Positions 1 through 11,579 of a stretch of 64,000 bases of DNA are shown one piece after another. The stretch lies in NCBI RefSeq assembly GCF_028009165.1, contig NC_079246.1:3472001-3536000 (forward strand). The letters run 5' to 3'. The position numbers were made by a program, and so were the translations under genes. The notes below the pieces were generated by a model. The model ran no database searches. It saw only the letters and a list, made by a program, of their open reading frames with translations, and was not told the DNA's origin. How positions within the stretch are numbered: position 1 is the stretch's first letter; each line of letters starts with the position of its first letter. Origin of the DNA: Akanthomyces muscarius (lineage: Eukaryota; Ascomycota; Sordariomycetes; Hypocreales; Cordycipitaceae).

Positions 1-768
1 CAGCAGCTCGTCGACCGAGACGAGTCGCACGAACTGTGCAAAGTGTGGTGTCGCTTGCATTTTCTAAATTTCGGTGCGCTACAAGATGCATCTCAGCTGC
101 GCACCACCATCAAGACGGCCGCCTCTGGGCTTCGACCGGAGGACAATACCAGGACGCAGAGCTCTACACCAGAGACAAACGAGAGCCGCACCGAAGCGAG
201 CAGTGGAACTATGAAAAGTGAAAGAGGCTTCTGCAGCGAGGATGATTGTTACAGCGCACCCGAAGATCACGTCAATGATGATGATGATCTGGGCGCACAC
301 GAACAAGAGCCTGACGAGGAGATGATCTCCGCGAAAATGAAGGCCGATCCCGGGAAACACGCCAACATTCTCAAGGCCATCACCCGCGCATTCTCTACGC
401 AAATCGCCATCTCGCTAGGCTCCGGAGACAAGTACTGCACCGTGGACACCAATGTCACCGCAATGCTGCATGCCAGCTGTGCGCTCGTTGATCTTCAGCC
501 ACAGTGGGTGGTGTACACGCAGCTCAGCAGGCGATCACGCTTTCAATTCCTAGATATTGTGTCTGTTGTTGATGTGGACTGGTTGCTGGTGCGCATCACA
601 CACTGTTTTTCTTCTAGGCAGAGCTGACTGAAACTCCAGGACCTGCCGAATTTCCAGCCTGATGCGCTGACGCGCGACAACGGCAAGATTAGACAGGCCG
701 CTGTCAAGGATGCCCTCGACGCTGCGCGGGTAAAGGCTACGGCCGCACAACTTTCCAGGGCCCTGTGA
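1..768 (+). CDS. DEAH-box RNA helicase, C-terminal part (5' end outside window)
   Basis: Partial gene, join(<1..588, 640..768). The frame is open from base 1. The first ~25 residues (VDRDESHELCKVWC and on) fit the HA2/ratchet region of DEAH helicases. An acidic low-complexity stretch follows, then the OB-fold region (LKAITRAFSTQIAISLGSGD, then QPQWVVYTQL). An intron of 51 bases (589-639: GTGCGC donor, CTGAC branch point, CAG acceptor) removes a stop and restores a plausible helicase tail starting DLPNFQPDAL and ending at the TGA at 766-768. Family members unwind RNA or RNP in splicing or ribosome biogenesis; the tail is most like DHX33/Dhr2-type enzymes, but the subfamily is a guess. The ATPase core lies to the left of the window. 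Confidence 0.8.
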
Positions 769-1334
769 ATAATGTTGAGGACTCTTTGTTGCTTTTTACG
801 GCTACTGCTAGGCTATCGGCTTTTTTTTTTCTTTGTAGTATTTTTTCTGTCGCAGAGGACCACCCTGTTAGAGGTGTCGAGACAAGAACTGGCGGTGCTT
901 TGGTGTGCAAGGATGACCAGGCTTGAACAAGAACTTTCAAATTTTTCTATACACTTGTCTCGAAAACAGCTTGAATGTCTAGTAAAATAGGTCACCGCAA
1001 TTTTTTCATTTTTTTCCATATCTTCTTTTCATCATGCGTGTTAACTTTTGCCGCACTCTCGCACTGGTGTCGGCGCCCTCCTCAGCCCTGCTCAGATGCA
1101 CCTCACCTTTTCACGCGCATAATTTCAATTTGGAAAACAAAATCTGGACTGTGTGTGAGTCTATCACGTGCTATCCAGCAGAATTTTACATCCGTTCTGC
1201 AGAACTTCAGCCTACACTGGGACTCTTGCACCCACGCCCACACCTGTTTGCTCTCCTCCAGCACGCGTTGAGGAGCAAAGCACCACGCGTCCCCTTTTCA
1301 TCACCCTCAAGAAATCCATTCGAGAATCTTTCCT
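769..1334. other. Intergenic, no gene seen
   Basis: Space between the helicase stop and the next start. It is rich in T runs (for example around 819-833) and C/T-rich before 1335, as expected of a terminator region followed by a fungal promoter. No RNA gene or conserved frame was seen. Confidence 0.5.
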
Positions 1335-2432
1335 ATGTCCGAGTCTCCTGAGAATCTCTCGCCTCAGCTGGCCCCGGCCACCGACCCATCTGATCCTCTG
1401 GCCGAGCTGGACGCTCTCCGGGCTACCTGGGCACGTCCACCGCGCCCCCGGGAACATGAGAACAGGATCAATCTCCACTTTGGCGGCAATGTTCCAAAGT
1501 ATCTGAAAGACTGGCAGCAGATCCAGGTGTACTTTGGGGAGAAAGGCCTGCCTTGCCACAGTTTCGCAGGCGCAGAAACCGACAGATGCATCACCACCCA
1601 TGCGTACGTCGACGCCGACGAAGATGACGGCCCAGTTCCTCACCCCAAGGTCGTTTCCATGATGGGTGTCGTTGATCCACAGACCATTCTGCCCGATTCT
1701 GTCCACTTTGACGGCAAGAGAGCCCAGGCTGACTCTTCCTTCGGGGACGTTGTTTGGATCTCGGTCCCTGAAGACGCCGTGGAGAAGCACCACGCGGCGG
1801 GCTGGGCTGTCTAGCATCCACCCATGTTCACGCGCACGGCGACTGACCACGGATACTGGCGTGATCACCGCGATCCTGCCAAGAACGTACAGGACACCGA
1901 CTCCTTTGGCGACAACCCGCTCTCGAGGGGCCCGTACCACCTCGCCAAGGGGTATGAGCTCCTGTCTCGCTGGAGCGGCGGGGCTTGGAAGCACGGCGAC
2001 CTGCTGGGCATAGGCGGCGCGGACGATGCTGCCAAGAAGAAAACGGCAACGTATGCGGCGCCCAGAGACTGGCACAAGATACAAGACCCCCGCGTGGCCA
2101 CATCGACTGGTCACATCATGAAGAGGGGCCGGCCCCGAGCTGTTGCGCCCGGCTGGGGCGGCTACGACGAGTTTACGGCCTGGCAGGCGAGCGGTCGCCA
2201 CGTGCAACCCTGGATGCCAGAGAGGCCGGTGCGGGTCGTGACGGACGTCGCCGTGAGCATTCCGTTTGTGGATGACGAGGGACAGGATGGTCCCAGGGTG
2301 GGCAACGTTGTCCCGCCGGCATATCTACCGCAGCAGAAGAACCCGCCGATGTCTTTGTATGCGGTGATGCACCAGCGGAGACAGGTCAATCAGCGGAAAT
2401 GGTTACATTCGAGGGAGCAGAGCTGGCTGTGA
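1335..2432 (+). pseudogene. Orphan protein gene interrupted by an in-frame TAG
   Basis: One reading frame runs from ATG 1335 to the stop at 2430-2432 (366 codons) and is broken only by TAG at 1812-1814. Both halves have the same frame and similar character: charged, Trp/His/Asp-rich and soluble. The left half begins MSESPENLSP and ends HHAAGWAV; the right half resumes HPPMFTRTATDHGYW. No membrane segment or signal peptide is visible, and I do not recognise the family. The stop is one substitution from a Tyr codon (TAC/TAT), and no convincing intron (donor, branch point) removes it. It could be a nonsense allele, a sequence error, or two separate genes (1335-1814 and 1824-2432). The lack of any gap between the halves argues for one broken gene. 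Confidence 0.5.
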
Positions 2433-3077
2433 AATCGAAGAGACTGACTGCGGTGTGCTTGTCGACAGCGACCGGCAAGTTTGGAAAGTACAAGACTCAT
2501 TCATCACTGCGAGCTGGGAATCGAAATGGAAACTATGGCTCGAGCTACGATGGATGGTTACTGATTGGCATGCGCTGGTAGAAGCGGATAAATTGCTGTT
2601 GGCTAGGGTAGTGTGGAATGACCTGAACAAAGGTTCTGTTTAGATAGTTTATGCCATCTCTCAGACAATCAAACTCTTCTTCGCCTTTTGAAGTGCTCCT
2701 TTTCCTGTCACCAATGTGGGAATGCTTCGGTCATCACGGTACACAGACTCGCACCGCAAATCTCTGGCTGCAGCTTAGCCGCAGGTCATGTTTCGCACGC
2801 GGTTCAAGCACCAATATCAGAGTCTCACAACCGCTAAATTTTTTCTACTTGTGCTACCATGTACGGGACGTGCTTGTACACGAGCTGACGCTACCTCTCA
2901 CGGGCGGCTACACCCAGTGTTGGCGCAACATAAATTCCCGCGCTTCTGCTCTCTTTGCGCAAAATCTAAATGCCCCTTCTTCTCTTTGCTGAATATCTCT
3001 TATTTTACACATTCTTTATTATATTCTGTATTTTGTCGTTTCTCTTATTTCCAAATTCTCCTTATCCTTTTTTATTG
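2433..3077. other. Intergenic between convergent genes
   Basis: Sequence between the ends of the gene on the left (+) and the gene on the right (-). It becomes AT-rich towards 3000-3075. No conserved frame or RNA gene was seen. Confidence 0.5.
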
Positions 3078-4090
3078 TCAAGGCCTCAAAGAAAAATCCT
3101 CAGATACAACATCGTCATCATCGAACTCTAGCAGCCGATTGGCATCGATTCTCCAGAGCACTACATATCGTCAGCAGTCCGTCGGTGAGTCAAACCATAT
3201 CCAAGAAATGATGGAAATGCTTGGCAGTGAAGAGATGTGCACTTACTTTTTAGAACATCCCTGTCAATCAAGGGGATATCCGGAAACGTCGACAGCAGCG
3301 CATCCGCCGACTCGTCTTTGATTGACAGCACGTTCTCGAATCCATTCTCTGCCAGCACCCACTGCGGCACCGTCCACACGGTCCTCCTGGACTCCTCTGT
3401 CTGGAGCGGAGGACTAGCACTCGTATCCAGCACCGGCACCACCTCGTTCTCAATCACACCGCACGTCACCCTCGTCAGGTCCGTAATGTCAAACACCACG
3501 GCCTTGTATCGCGAGTCCAGCATGCCAAACCGCGTGCGCAGCTCCAGCGGCGTCCAGTACTCTTCTTCGTTCCCCTCGCCGTTGGCCAGACAGTTCAGCA
3601 GCGCGTTTGCCGCATGTCGATGTGGCGCATTGTCCAGCCATATGGCACGGTCCTCGGCCGTCGCCACGCCCGGCGGCTCACCGGGCGCGAGCTGCCGCGC
3701 CCGACCACTGCTCTCGTTACGATAGAGAAGCGCCGCGCGCTGGACCTCCGTCTCTAAGAACGCGTGGCGGGTCGGGTTCGAGAGGTGCTCGTGGATGCGC
3801 TGCACGGCTCCCGCGACAAAGGCCTTGGTGACGGGCGGCCAGCGGTCGGCAGAGGGGGGCACCTGCGAGACGATGGCGAGCGGGTGGAAGAGGCCGTCGG
3901 CGAAGCGTGCGGTGATGTAGAAGAGCACGTCTTGGATGCCGGGGGGTGGGGGCATGCGGCATCGGAGGAAGCCGCGGAGGTCGAGCTCGGTAGGGTTATA
4001 GACGTTGGGGTTAGGGAAAAACGCGAGGTTGGCCTGCCAGGGTCGTGATGGAGGGCCCGGTTGGGGATTCGTGGTCTCTGGTTGTTGCAT
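3078..4090 (-). CDS. Unrecognised two-exon protein, paralogue A
   Basis: complement(join(3078..3160, 3247..4090)), 308 residues. The first exon encodes 281 complete codons. The intron of 86 bases (donor GTAAGT at 3246, acceptor TAG at 3161) interrupts the codon after VLK in phase 1, and a short second exon starting MLWRIDAN ends at TGA 3078-3080. I do not recognise a domain. The protein is clearly related to the gene at 11580-12815: shared blocks are LFHPLAIVSQVP / YCPLVVVAQSPP, VVFDITDLTRV / VIFDITDLDNI and FPDIPLIDRDVLK / FPQLPLMDQSVQK, and the intron sits at the same place and phase with the same AAAAA-GTAAGT context. Unlike that paralogue it has about 40 extra N-terminal residues (Pro-rich) and only 27 residues after the intron instead of about 153, so its C-terminal domain is lost or highly diverged. 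Confidence 0.72.
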
Positions 4091-7000
4091 GGTGGCTTTG
4101 GTGGGAATGTTAACGCTGAGTAGGGATATGGTAGCAATGAGTAGGGAGATGGGGGTTGGGGGGGTATCTATACTCGCCGTGTGAAGAATGAAACAGTTGA
4201 GCTTTGTTGTTACGCGACTCTGTACGCGCTGGCAGCGATGAGATGTAGCACAGTTGTGAGCGGTTCAGTATCAAAAAGCAGTTTCACGATTTCCCATTGC
4301 CTTGTTTACTCTCCTCTTTCCGGGTTCGCTTTTCGTTGTTCAGCCTTACGCTTGCACCACGTTCGTTCGTCGACATGTGGCTTGGTGCAGCGCGTCACGG
4401 TATGGCAACTGTAAGCTGTGGCACGACCGTTTTTGCGAGAACTCGTGATCAATACTGCTACCGGCTCTGCTGCAGAAATAGAGCAAACTTTAGATTCCTC
4501 GTCTATTGATTCAGTCCAGAGTATTCTCAAAAGGTGTAACACATCTCTTCATTATGCCCGAATGGGTTGCATCGCCGGCGCCTCCATCTGCGGATCGGCG
4601 CCGAACTAAAACAATCAAAGTACAATTGTCTTACATGTAGACTTGGTTTTGATGAAGATTGCTTCTTGGCAAAACAATATGTTATGCTCTACAAATGCCG
4701 CGTGCTGCGCAACAGCTCTTCCTGTCCTACGCGCCCAGCCAGGTAGTGGGCTGCGACGGAAAGCCCCAGGCTATACTTTGTGCAAGTACCACCATCGCAC
4801 TAGTTGGAAAAGTCCTCGCGAGCTAATTTGTATTTGTTTATAGTCTTTGTTTCAAATTTAGGACACAATAGGATGAGCATGTGGTAGCCCAACAATGGAC
4901 ACGGGTTGGTAATTAGACGACACGAGTGAGGCACGGGCAGACGCAATAGGACAAAAGAACAATGTCATCACCGTAATTCTTACCCGGTCGGTTGTAGTAC
5001 TTGCAAACGGGACGCCGACGTGGAGAAGACTGCCACAAATGGTTTTGCGGTAAACTTGTTGCCACAGCCGGCCGGGGTTCTATGTCGCCATCGTTTCACA
5101 GGTGGAAGCATTGATGTGGGCCGCGGGCAATGTCTGGCACGGGGTACATTTGCGTACCTTTCTCCAAAATAGAAGACAGGGAGTATAAAGAAATCTGCAT
5201 AATCAACATATCTTGTTGCCTATAGGCCGAGAGCTTCCGTGGCAACCGCAGCTTGTTGAAACAAAATGATTGAGTACAGGGTAGGCAAGCTTATAAATTC
5301 ATCAGTCGTGGGCAGGAAGAAGTCTTTTTCTTAGGCAAATATAGCCAGACATGGGCATTTTCTTCTACAGGATAAGAAAGTCAAAAGAAGCGCCCACTCT
5401 TCGGAATGACCATCGTGGGCGGCGACAGTGATGGCCAACAGGGTCCAGGAACCATAGGCCCACGCACGCTACTTGGCCATCCCTGCACATATAAACAAGG
5501 AAGTCGATACGAGTTGCAAAGAAGCCAGTCTTCATTTTTGCAAGCGGGGTGACGACCAGCGCCAAGAGAAGAAGTGCGCTGCCATACTTGACACTTGGGT
5601 GCAAAAAACGCGGCACAAGGCGAAGACGGCACAAGTGTGTCCGTCTCCAATGGCCATGATACTAGCAGATGCGCTGTTTAATGACATCAAAGCTGTTGGT
5701 CTATGCAGCCGCGCGTTTGATGTGGCGTAACAAACAGGGCCACATGAGAGGGGAACGCAACGCCACGCGTTGGTGTCTCGGGAGTCTCTGCTCAGATCGG
5801 CAAGGCCAACTGGGGCGAGCACTCGTGGCCAGGTCTTGGCAGTGAGTCACTTGAATGGTCCTATTGTAACGTCTAGGCCAAGTAACAGACGGTCAGTTCT
5901 GTTTCTTGCAAGTCATTACACCATCATATCGTCGCCATATGGAGGGACAAGATGATACGTGTTGGTGCGCCACGGCAGTCGGAGGCAAGCCAAGCCGCAG
6001 TGGCTTGTGAGATGGTGGGGCTGAGCTAGAAATCCAGGGACTGCGAGTGGAGCCCAGGTCAATGGGCTTTTTTTTTTTTTTTTTTTTTTTTTTCCCTGCC
6101 AGCCATGAAAGAGTCATACATTGCCGCTAACTACCTATGACTACCTAGACATGAACGAATTAGAATGCAGAGATGAAAACGAGGCTTGTCCTCAGCTGTG
6201 AGTAATAAATCACAAGCGAGGTACTGGTGCAATGTAGGGCATGGGATTAGGGCACAGCCAGCTGCATGTCTCTGTTTCATACCTACCTAGGTACTGTACC
6301 TACCGAGAGAGCGGTGTTGGGGGTTGCTTCAAGCGGCAGGCCCCGCACCGGGGAGATGCAGGGCATGCAGGCTCATCAGGCTCATCAGGCTTCCTTCAGT
6401 GGAAGCCCCGCTGGAGATGCAGCCATGATCCGCTGCAACTGCACCCCCCTGTTGCCTGTGACGCAGCGGTGACTCCTCTGTAAGCCTGCCAAAACCCCCC
6501 CAAGATGCCCCCAAAGAGCGGTGACGATGATGCTGAATCCACTGTCCAGGACCAGAGGTACGCAGCCGCCCGAGATCCCTCTGCCAAACAGGCCTAGCGT
6601 GAGCACTCGCGTCCAATCACCAGCCACCATCGGCGCCGTCGCCCCCCATCTGTCCACTAACAGCCCACACTCACAGCCTGGAGCCCGCTGGAGCGACCGC
6701 TGAACCAATGGACCGCTGGCGTCTGCTTCTGCTTCTGCTGCTGTGGCTGCCACTGTTTCTTCTTTTCTGCCAATGGGCAATGGTCCAATGCAACCCCACC
6801 AGAAAAAAAGTTTGGGATGCCAGACCACCCTCACGCCCACCCAGTCGGTGCCTCTCTTTTCTCTCCTTGTCCTCCCCTCCCTCTGGCTGCTTTTCCGCTC
6901 AACACCAAACCCATCCATCCAGACAACGAAGTCGTCCTATCCAGCATACGCATTGCTCACATTTCCAAAGAAAACATTTTGCCGAGTCACCATGCCTAGG

Positions 7001-7387
7001 GCCGTCGCTGAGCTGTAAATCGCCCACTGCGAGCCGTTGCTGTCGTACTGGCCGCGGCTCGCAGTCCAGCAGCTTACCGAGATATTCAACCATTCCACTC
7101 GACAAATCGTTTTCCCACAGCCCTTCCGCCTGCTGAGCGCTGCTCGGCCATTCAAAGTGCTGTTTCAACAAGATTCGCAATACCAACCGCTGCCCGTCAC
7201 GCCTGGGGCATACTGTATATCAAAATTTTCACATCTTCAACGACCGTCACCGCAAGTCCAACAGCATCAACACTATACGACATAGAAAAGGACATTTTCC
7301 CTTTACTCGAAATCACCTCCCACCTCAATTGGCCTCGGCCGGATAGAAAAAAGTTTTTCAAAACACCACCTCCACATAGACTACATC
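4091..7387. other. Long intergenic region, no gene supported
   Basis: About 3.3 kb between divergent genes. Only short, mutually overlapping open frames without recognisable content are present. It contains a 26-base T run (6068-6093), short TACCTAGGTA-type palindromic sequence near 6280-6305, and C/T-rich DNA from about 6800 that probably belongs to the promoter and 5' leader of the gene at 7388. Small unrecognised genes with introns cannot be excluded. Confidence 0.4.
6068..6093. repeat. Homopolymer T run (26 bases)
   Basis: Uninterrupted T run read directly from the sequence. It is the longest homopolymer noticed in the window. Its length may be uncertain in an assembly. Confidence 0.9.
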
Positions 7388-9150
7388 ATGTCTCGCAACG
7401 TTCGCAAAAAAGTCACTACGCCCAAGCGTCCCAAGCGCCGAGACTCCGACACCACCTCGGCTTCCTCCTTTGATCTTTCAGACGACGACGGCTACTCTGC
7501 CGTCGAAGACATTACCGACTCGGAAGACGATGACGAGGACGATGTCGACGCGGTCGAGGAGGAGAATATCCGTACAGAAGCCACCGATGAGCCTCTGACC
7601 TCTCCTCGACCGCCCACCGACGACGGCAACGAAGAAGACGATGATGAAGCCTCGGACCAGGACGTCGAAATTGAAATCGAGTTGTCTGTCGATGGCAACC
7701 TCGACCTCGATGACGCCGACGAACAGACCAGCTGGGCCGGCATCGTCTCAGATGCCGATGACAATCAACTCTCCGACTTTTACAACGACGCCAGCGCCTT
7801 TGCCTCGGACACGGCTGTCGAGCGTCATGTTCACTTTGATGTCCCCTCCAGCGACTCGGACTCTACCGACACCGAAGATGACGACCATGGTGATCTCTTT
7901 CCCGACATTTTCGTTTCTCAAAATTCTCTGGACCCCGCTTTTCGCAGAGAAATTGAAAACGACCCTGACGACGGCTCCTCCGACTCTGGTACCTTTTGGG
8001 ACTACTCTGCCCAGCATCACGACAACAACGACAACGACGACTCCGACGCCGAGGAAATCGTCCGCCAGTTTTCAGACGATGAGACCCCCACCGCCACTCC
8101 CCACAAGCACATCAAGTCCGAGGACATGACACCCACCTTTCCTGGCGTGCAGGACCTCGACGGCTATGAAAGTGAGTCCTGCCTCAAGCGGGACACGTAC
8201 TTTGTAACCTTGCTAACACATGCCCAGCGGATGGTGACACCACGGAAGACGACACGCCAGAGCCCCCTGTACGCAGAAAGACGAGGCGTCCCTCTGTTGC
8301 CATCAGTGAAATGACCGACTCTGAGTCGGAGCCCGTAAAGAACCAGCGCGGCCAACCTCGCCTCGGCCGCTTCAAGCTGGACCGTTCCGACAAGAAGCCC
8401 ATTGCCGTCCTAAATCCCCTCACTCGCAAAATGATGATCTTCACCCCGCATCGCCGTCACCAGCTCGACCTGTCACCTGAGCAGTTCAATTTTCCCTGGC
8501 CCATGGAAGATCCCAACACTCCTCTTATGAGCAACTCTGCCAACATGATGCTGAGTGCCATGTTCTCCTCCAACACCTTTGGTGACTTTGTCAACCCGCA
8601 GACCATGGGACCCGCTGAAGCCTTTTTCCCCTTTCCCACCGAGGCTGCTGCCGAGGGAAGTTCCTCTAGCATAGAAGGGGATGACGACGATGCTGAGAAG
8701 AACTTGGATATCAGTGACTTCATCACCTGGGACGAAGGCGGCTCCTCGGGCGAGGAAGACGAGAATGGCAACTGGCAGCCCTCGTCGACTCCCCTCCGCC
8801 CCACGACGGCCTCGAGCGAAATCGAGGTTCTCTCCCACCTCAACTCGGAGACGGTCGGCGCCTTTCGCCGCAACCAGATTAACCAGCAGTTGATTCTGAG
8901 CAACCAGGCTACGCAAGACTCGCTAGCCTTTAGCGGACCCTACAACTACACAGCCATCAAGGGTCTCAAGTCGGACCGCTTTGACACGGCCGGCATTCCG
9001 CTCACGCCGATCCGCCGCCACAAGAAGCACATGAGCGACCGCAGCCCGCTGGAGAATGCGTCGGCCAAGCGCAAAGCCTCGGGTGATCACGCCACCAATG
9101 GCCACAAGCGACACCGCAGCATCTCGGATGTCAACATGCTACGAATCTAG
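7388..9150 (+). CDS. Acidic, disordered nuclear-type protein, function unknown
   Basis: join(7388..8171, 8228..9150), 568 residues. The intron of 56 bases (GTGAGT donor at 8172, GCTAAC branch point, CAG acceptor at 8227) removes a stop at 8312-8314 in the first frame. The N-terminus is basic (RNVRKKVTTPKRPKRR, a likely nuclear signal), followed by about 220 residues of Asp/Glu/Ser-rich disorder. A more ordered segment follows in exon 2 (QPRLGRFKLDRSDKKPIAVL, then MIFTPHRRHQLDL), then a DISDFITWDE block, and the C-terminus is Lys/Arg/His-rich (KRKASGDH..NGHKRHRS). The composition suggests a chromatin- or transcription-associated protein conserved in ascomycetes. That is inference from composition, and no named domain is recognised. 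The leader before the ATG is strongly C-rich. Confidence 0.82.
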
Positions 9151-11579
9151 CGCACGATACACAATGACGTATGACGCACTTTACGCAGAATGCTGGTTTT
9201 TATACAAAACGACCGAGGACGGCGTGGCTTTGATAAGCTACCCCTGGCCTCGCTGGACGTCACCCAGAGCGACCTTTTTTTTTCTGACATTTTCTTTATT
9301 TTCTTGTGTTGTATCTGTGCCATGCAAGGCCAGTGGCCTATTACGTCGGCGCTTCTTTCTCGACTGTGCATTCTTTTGCAGATTTCTTGAAAATAGATTT
9401 GCAGAGTTTTGCCGGCGGCTGCATCACGTTTCGAAAAGATGGCGGCGATGTGTGTTTCCGCATCCCCGGAGGGTGCATATAAAGAGATTGATAATTTCTG
9501 ATATATGTTACATCTTTGTGCCTTTTTACCTCTTGCGCATTTACGTTTTCTCACATGTTTCGATTTATTTACTTGAATGATAAATGGAATCTGGACATTT
9601 TCGTTTACAATGGCGACCAAAAAGTACCACTTTGCTTCTTTTTCTCGGTAGCGCTGGATATATATCGTCTTCGTGTATATATTCGTTTGTATTAGTCCTA
9701 GCCCTCTGTACGAATCAAAACTGACTTGACCGAAACATTTGTCTCTATGCCACCGTGATTTAGTACGGTAGTAAAAATCCCCGCAGATAATTACAGGGAT
9801 GAGCGTGTTGTAGTTTTGCCGCCTTGTGCTAGACACCTGGCATGGATGTGTGACCAACACGGCGACAAGTTGCTAATTGGGATGCAGCACATACTTGAAG
9901 CGTGGGAACCAGGACACGGCCTTGCGTTTTTTGTCTGCCTCGGACTGGCTGATGCTGACAGGAACTGGACGGCCGACGAAGGAGAGTAGGCAACAGGCCG
10001 ATGACGCACGGGTCGTCATCCTGCAAGACGCGATTGACTTTTGGTGGCCTCGTCTCCGGAAGAGAAGATTCGGTCACCGGTGAAATGTACATCTCCTCGC
10101 ATAAAGACAAGCCGTCGAGACTCCTGCCGCCCAAGGCAGACTGCGGACACAGGTTGTTCGTGTACGACGGCGGTATTTCTCTTCTTGCTTTTCCTTTCTT
10201 TTGTTTTTTTCTTTATTCTTCTTATCCCTTCCATTGATCTATTTTCCTTGTATTCTGTGCATACTTACTCATTAACCTCAAATGTAGTGGCTGTAGCGGG
10301 GTTTGTCACGGAACTCATAGATATAGTGGACGTTGGGGATGTTTGGCTTCGTTGGCTACCGTTGCTGCATCCTTTTGATCCCCGTGGCCCAGCGACCTGT
10401 CAATGCCAGTCGTCACAGAGTTGTGAATGTTAGGCCTCGGTAGCTGGCTTTGCTTGATCGTTCTGGTCTTGATTGGGGGTTACCTTGAGTTTGCTGCTCA
10501 TCACAGATCATGCACCATGACACGGTTTTTATTCTTCTTTCCTTTCTCTTTCCATTCAATTCTTACTCTTCGTCTTCTTTCTTGTCTCATGTTGAAATAG
10601 GTTGTTGATTTGGTGACGGTCGCTGGTGGAGCGGCCTGGTATTTGTTTTACGATGCGTCTCCGTTGGAAGCTGTGGCTGCATGATAGCCACGCCAGTATC
10701 TGCTACGAGAACAAAGCTCTTGACTTGGTCAGGTTTTGTTACATGGGTGTGCAGTGTTCTTGCTTCCCGTCGGCCGTTCTGTGACTCTGCAAACCGACAC
10801 AATGCTGGCGCTGCTGCTTGATTGTGACAGGATGGGTTCATGGGTTCCTGTTCAGTGATACATCTTCTTACCCGTATTTCCGACTTTGTTTGCTCTTTGG
10901 TAAACAACTCATTCTGCTCCCGCCGTGTGCTACTTGCCACGTTACGACGGTGCTGGGTCCCATGCCTTTACTTTCTCCAACTCCTGAGCAACTTGCGCTG
11001 GAAGAAGAGCGAGACTAGCACGTTCACGACTGTAACTCTTTCATCTCTACAGGATCCGGCTAGGTGGCTCACGACTCTCACCGGTGGCTACTGTGTGACA
11101 ACCGTACCATGTCTGAGACTGGTCGCCATGAAGCACGAACTGCAGTGCACCGTGATAGCGGCCGTCTGCCTCGGTCAGTGAATCAGTATGCGCTTCCCTT
11201 GATCAGGGTACTCATCAACCCATGTATTTCTCTTTTCTGCGTTCTTTGTTAGTGATTGTCTGTCGGTAGCTATAATTTTTGTGCACCTTTGTTGACAGCT
11301 GATCGTCAAAAAATCTGTGCTTGGTCGCCTGCCCGGCCGCGATGCGGAAAAAGAAAACAGAGCAGTGATGAGCGCAGGAAACCCTTCTTTATCTCGACTC
11401 AGTGACTCCCAACTAACTTCTATAAATACCGTCCATAGGTCTCTTCGCTCTCAGACTTTTCCTCTAGATAGCAACTGCTCACTTCTACACCTAACCCCCA
11501 AAACTAACACATCACCTCATCCACCATCACCAACATAACACTCCAAAACAATCAGCCATACCAACGACACACAGCAATC
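9151..11579. other. Intergenic region, no gene supported
   Basis: About 2.4 kb. It contains only short frames without convincing codon use or recognised motifs, T-rich tracts near 9280-9310 and 10190-10240, and A/C-rich leader sequence immediately before 11580. No tRNA-like fold was recognised. Confidence 0.4.

Noticed and set aside
1212..2207. Minus-strand frame of 331 codons across the interrupted orphan gene
   Set aside because: It has no stop, but its product is Arg/Val/Gly-rich without recognisable structure, and the plus-strand frame has better codon use and start context. It remains a weak alternative.
1335..2432. Programmed stop-codon readthrough at TAG 1812-1814
   Set aside because: The codon is TAG followed by CAT, not the TGA-CTA type context known for fungal readthrough; a nonsense change or error is simpler.
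6280..6305. TACCTACCTAGGTACTGTACC palindromic sequence as a regulatory site or transposon end
   Set aside because: TAGGTA-type short palindromes are scattered in fungal intergenic DNA; one occurrence without a partner is not informative.
9147..9860. Minus-strand frame of 237 codons downstream of the acidic protein gene
   Set aside because: AT-rich, low-complexity product with atypical codon use; no intron, start context or homologous feature.
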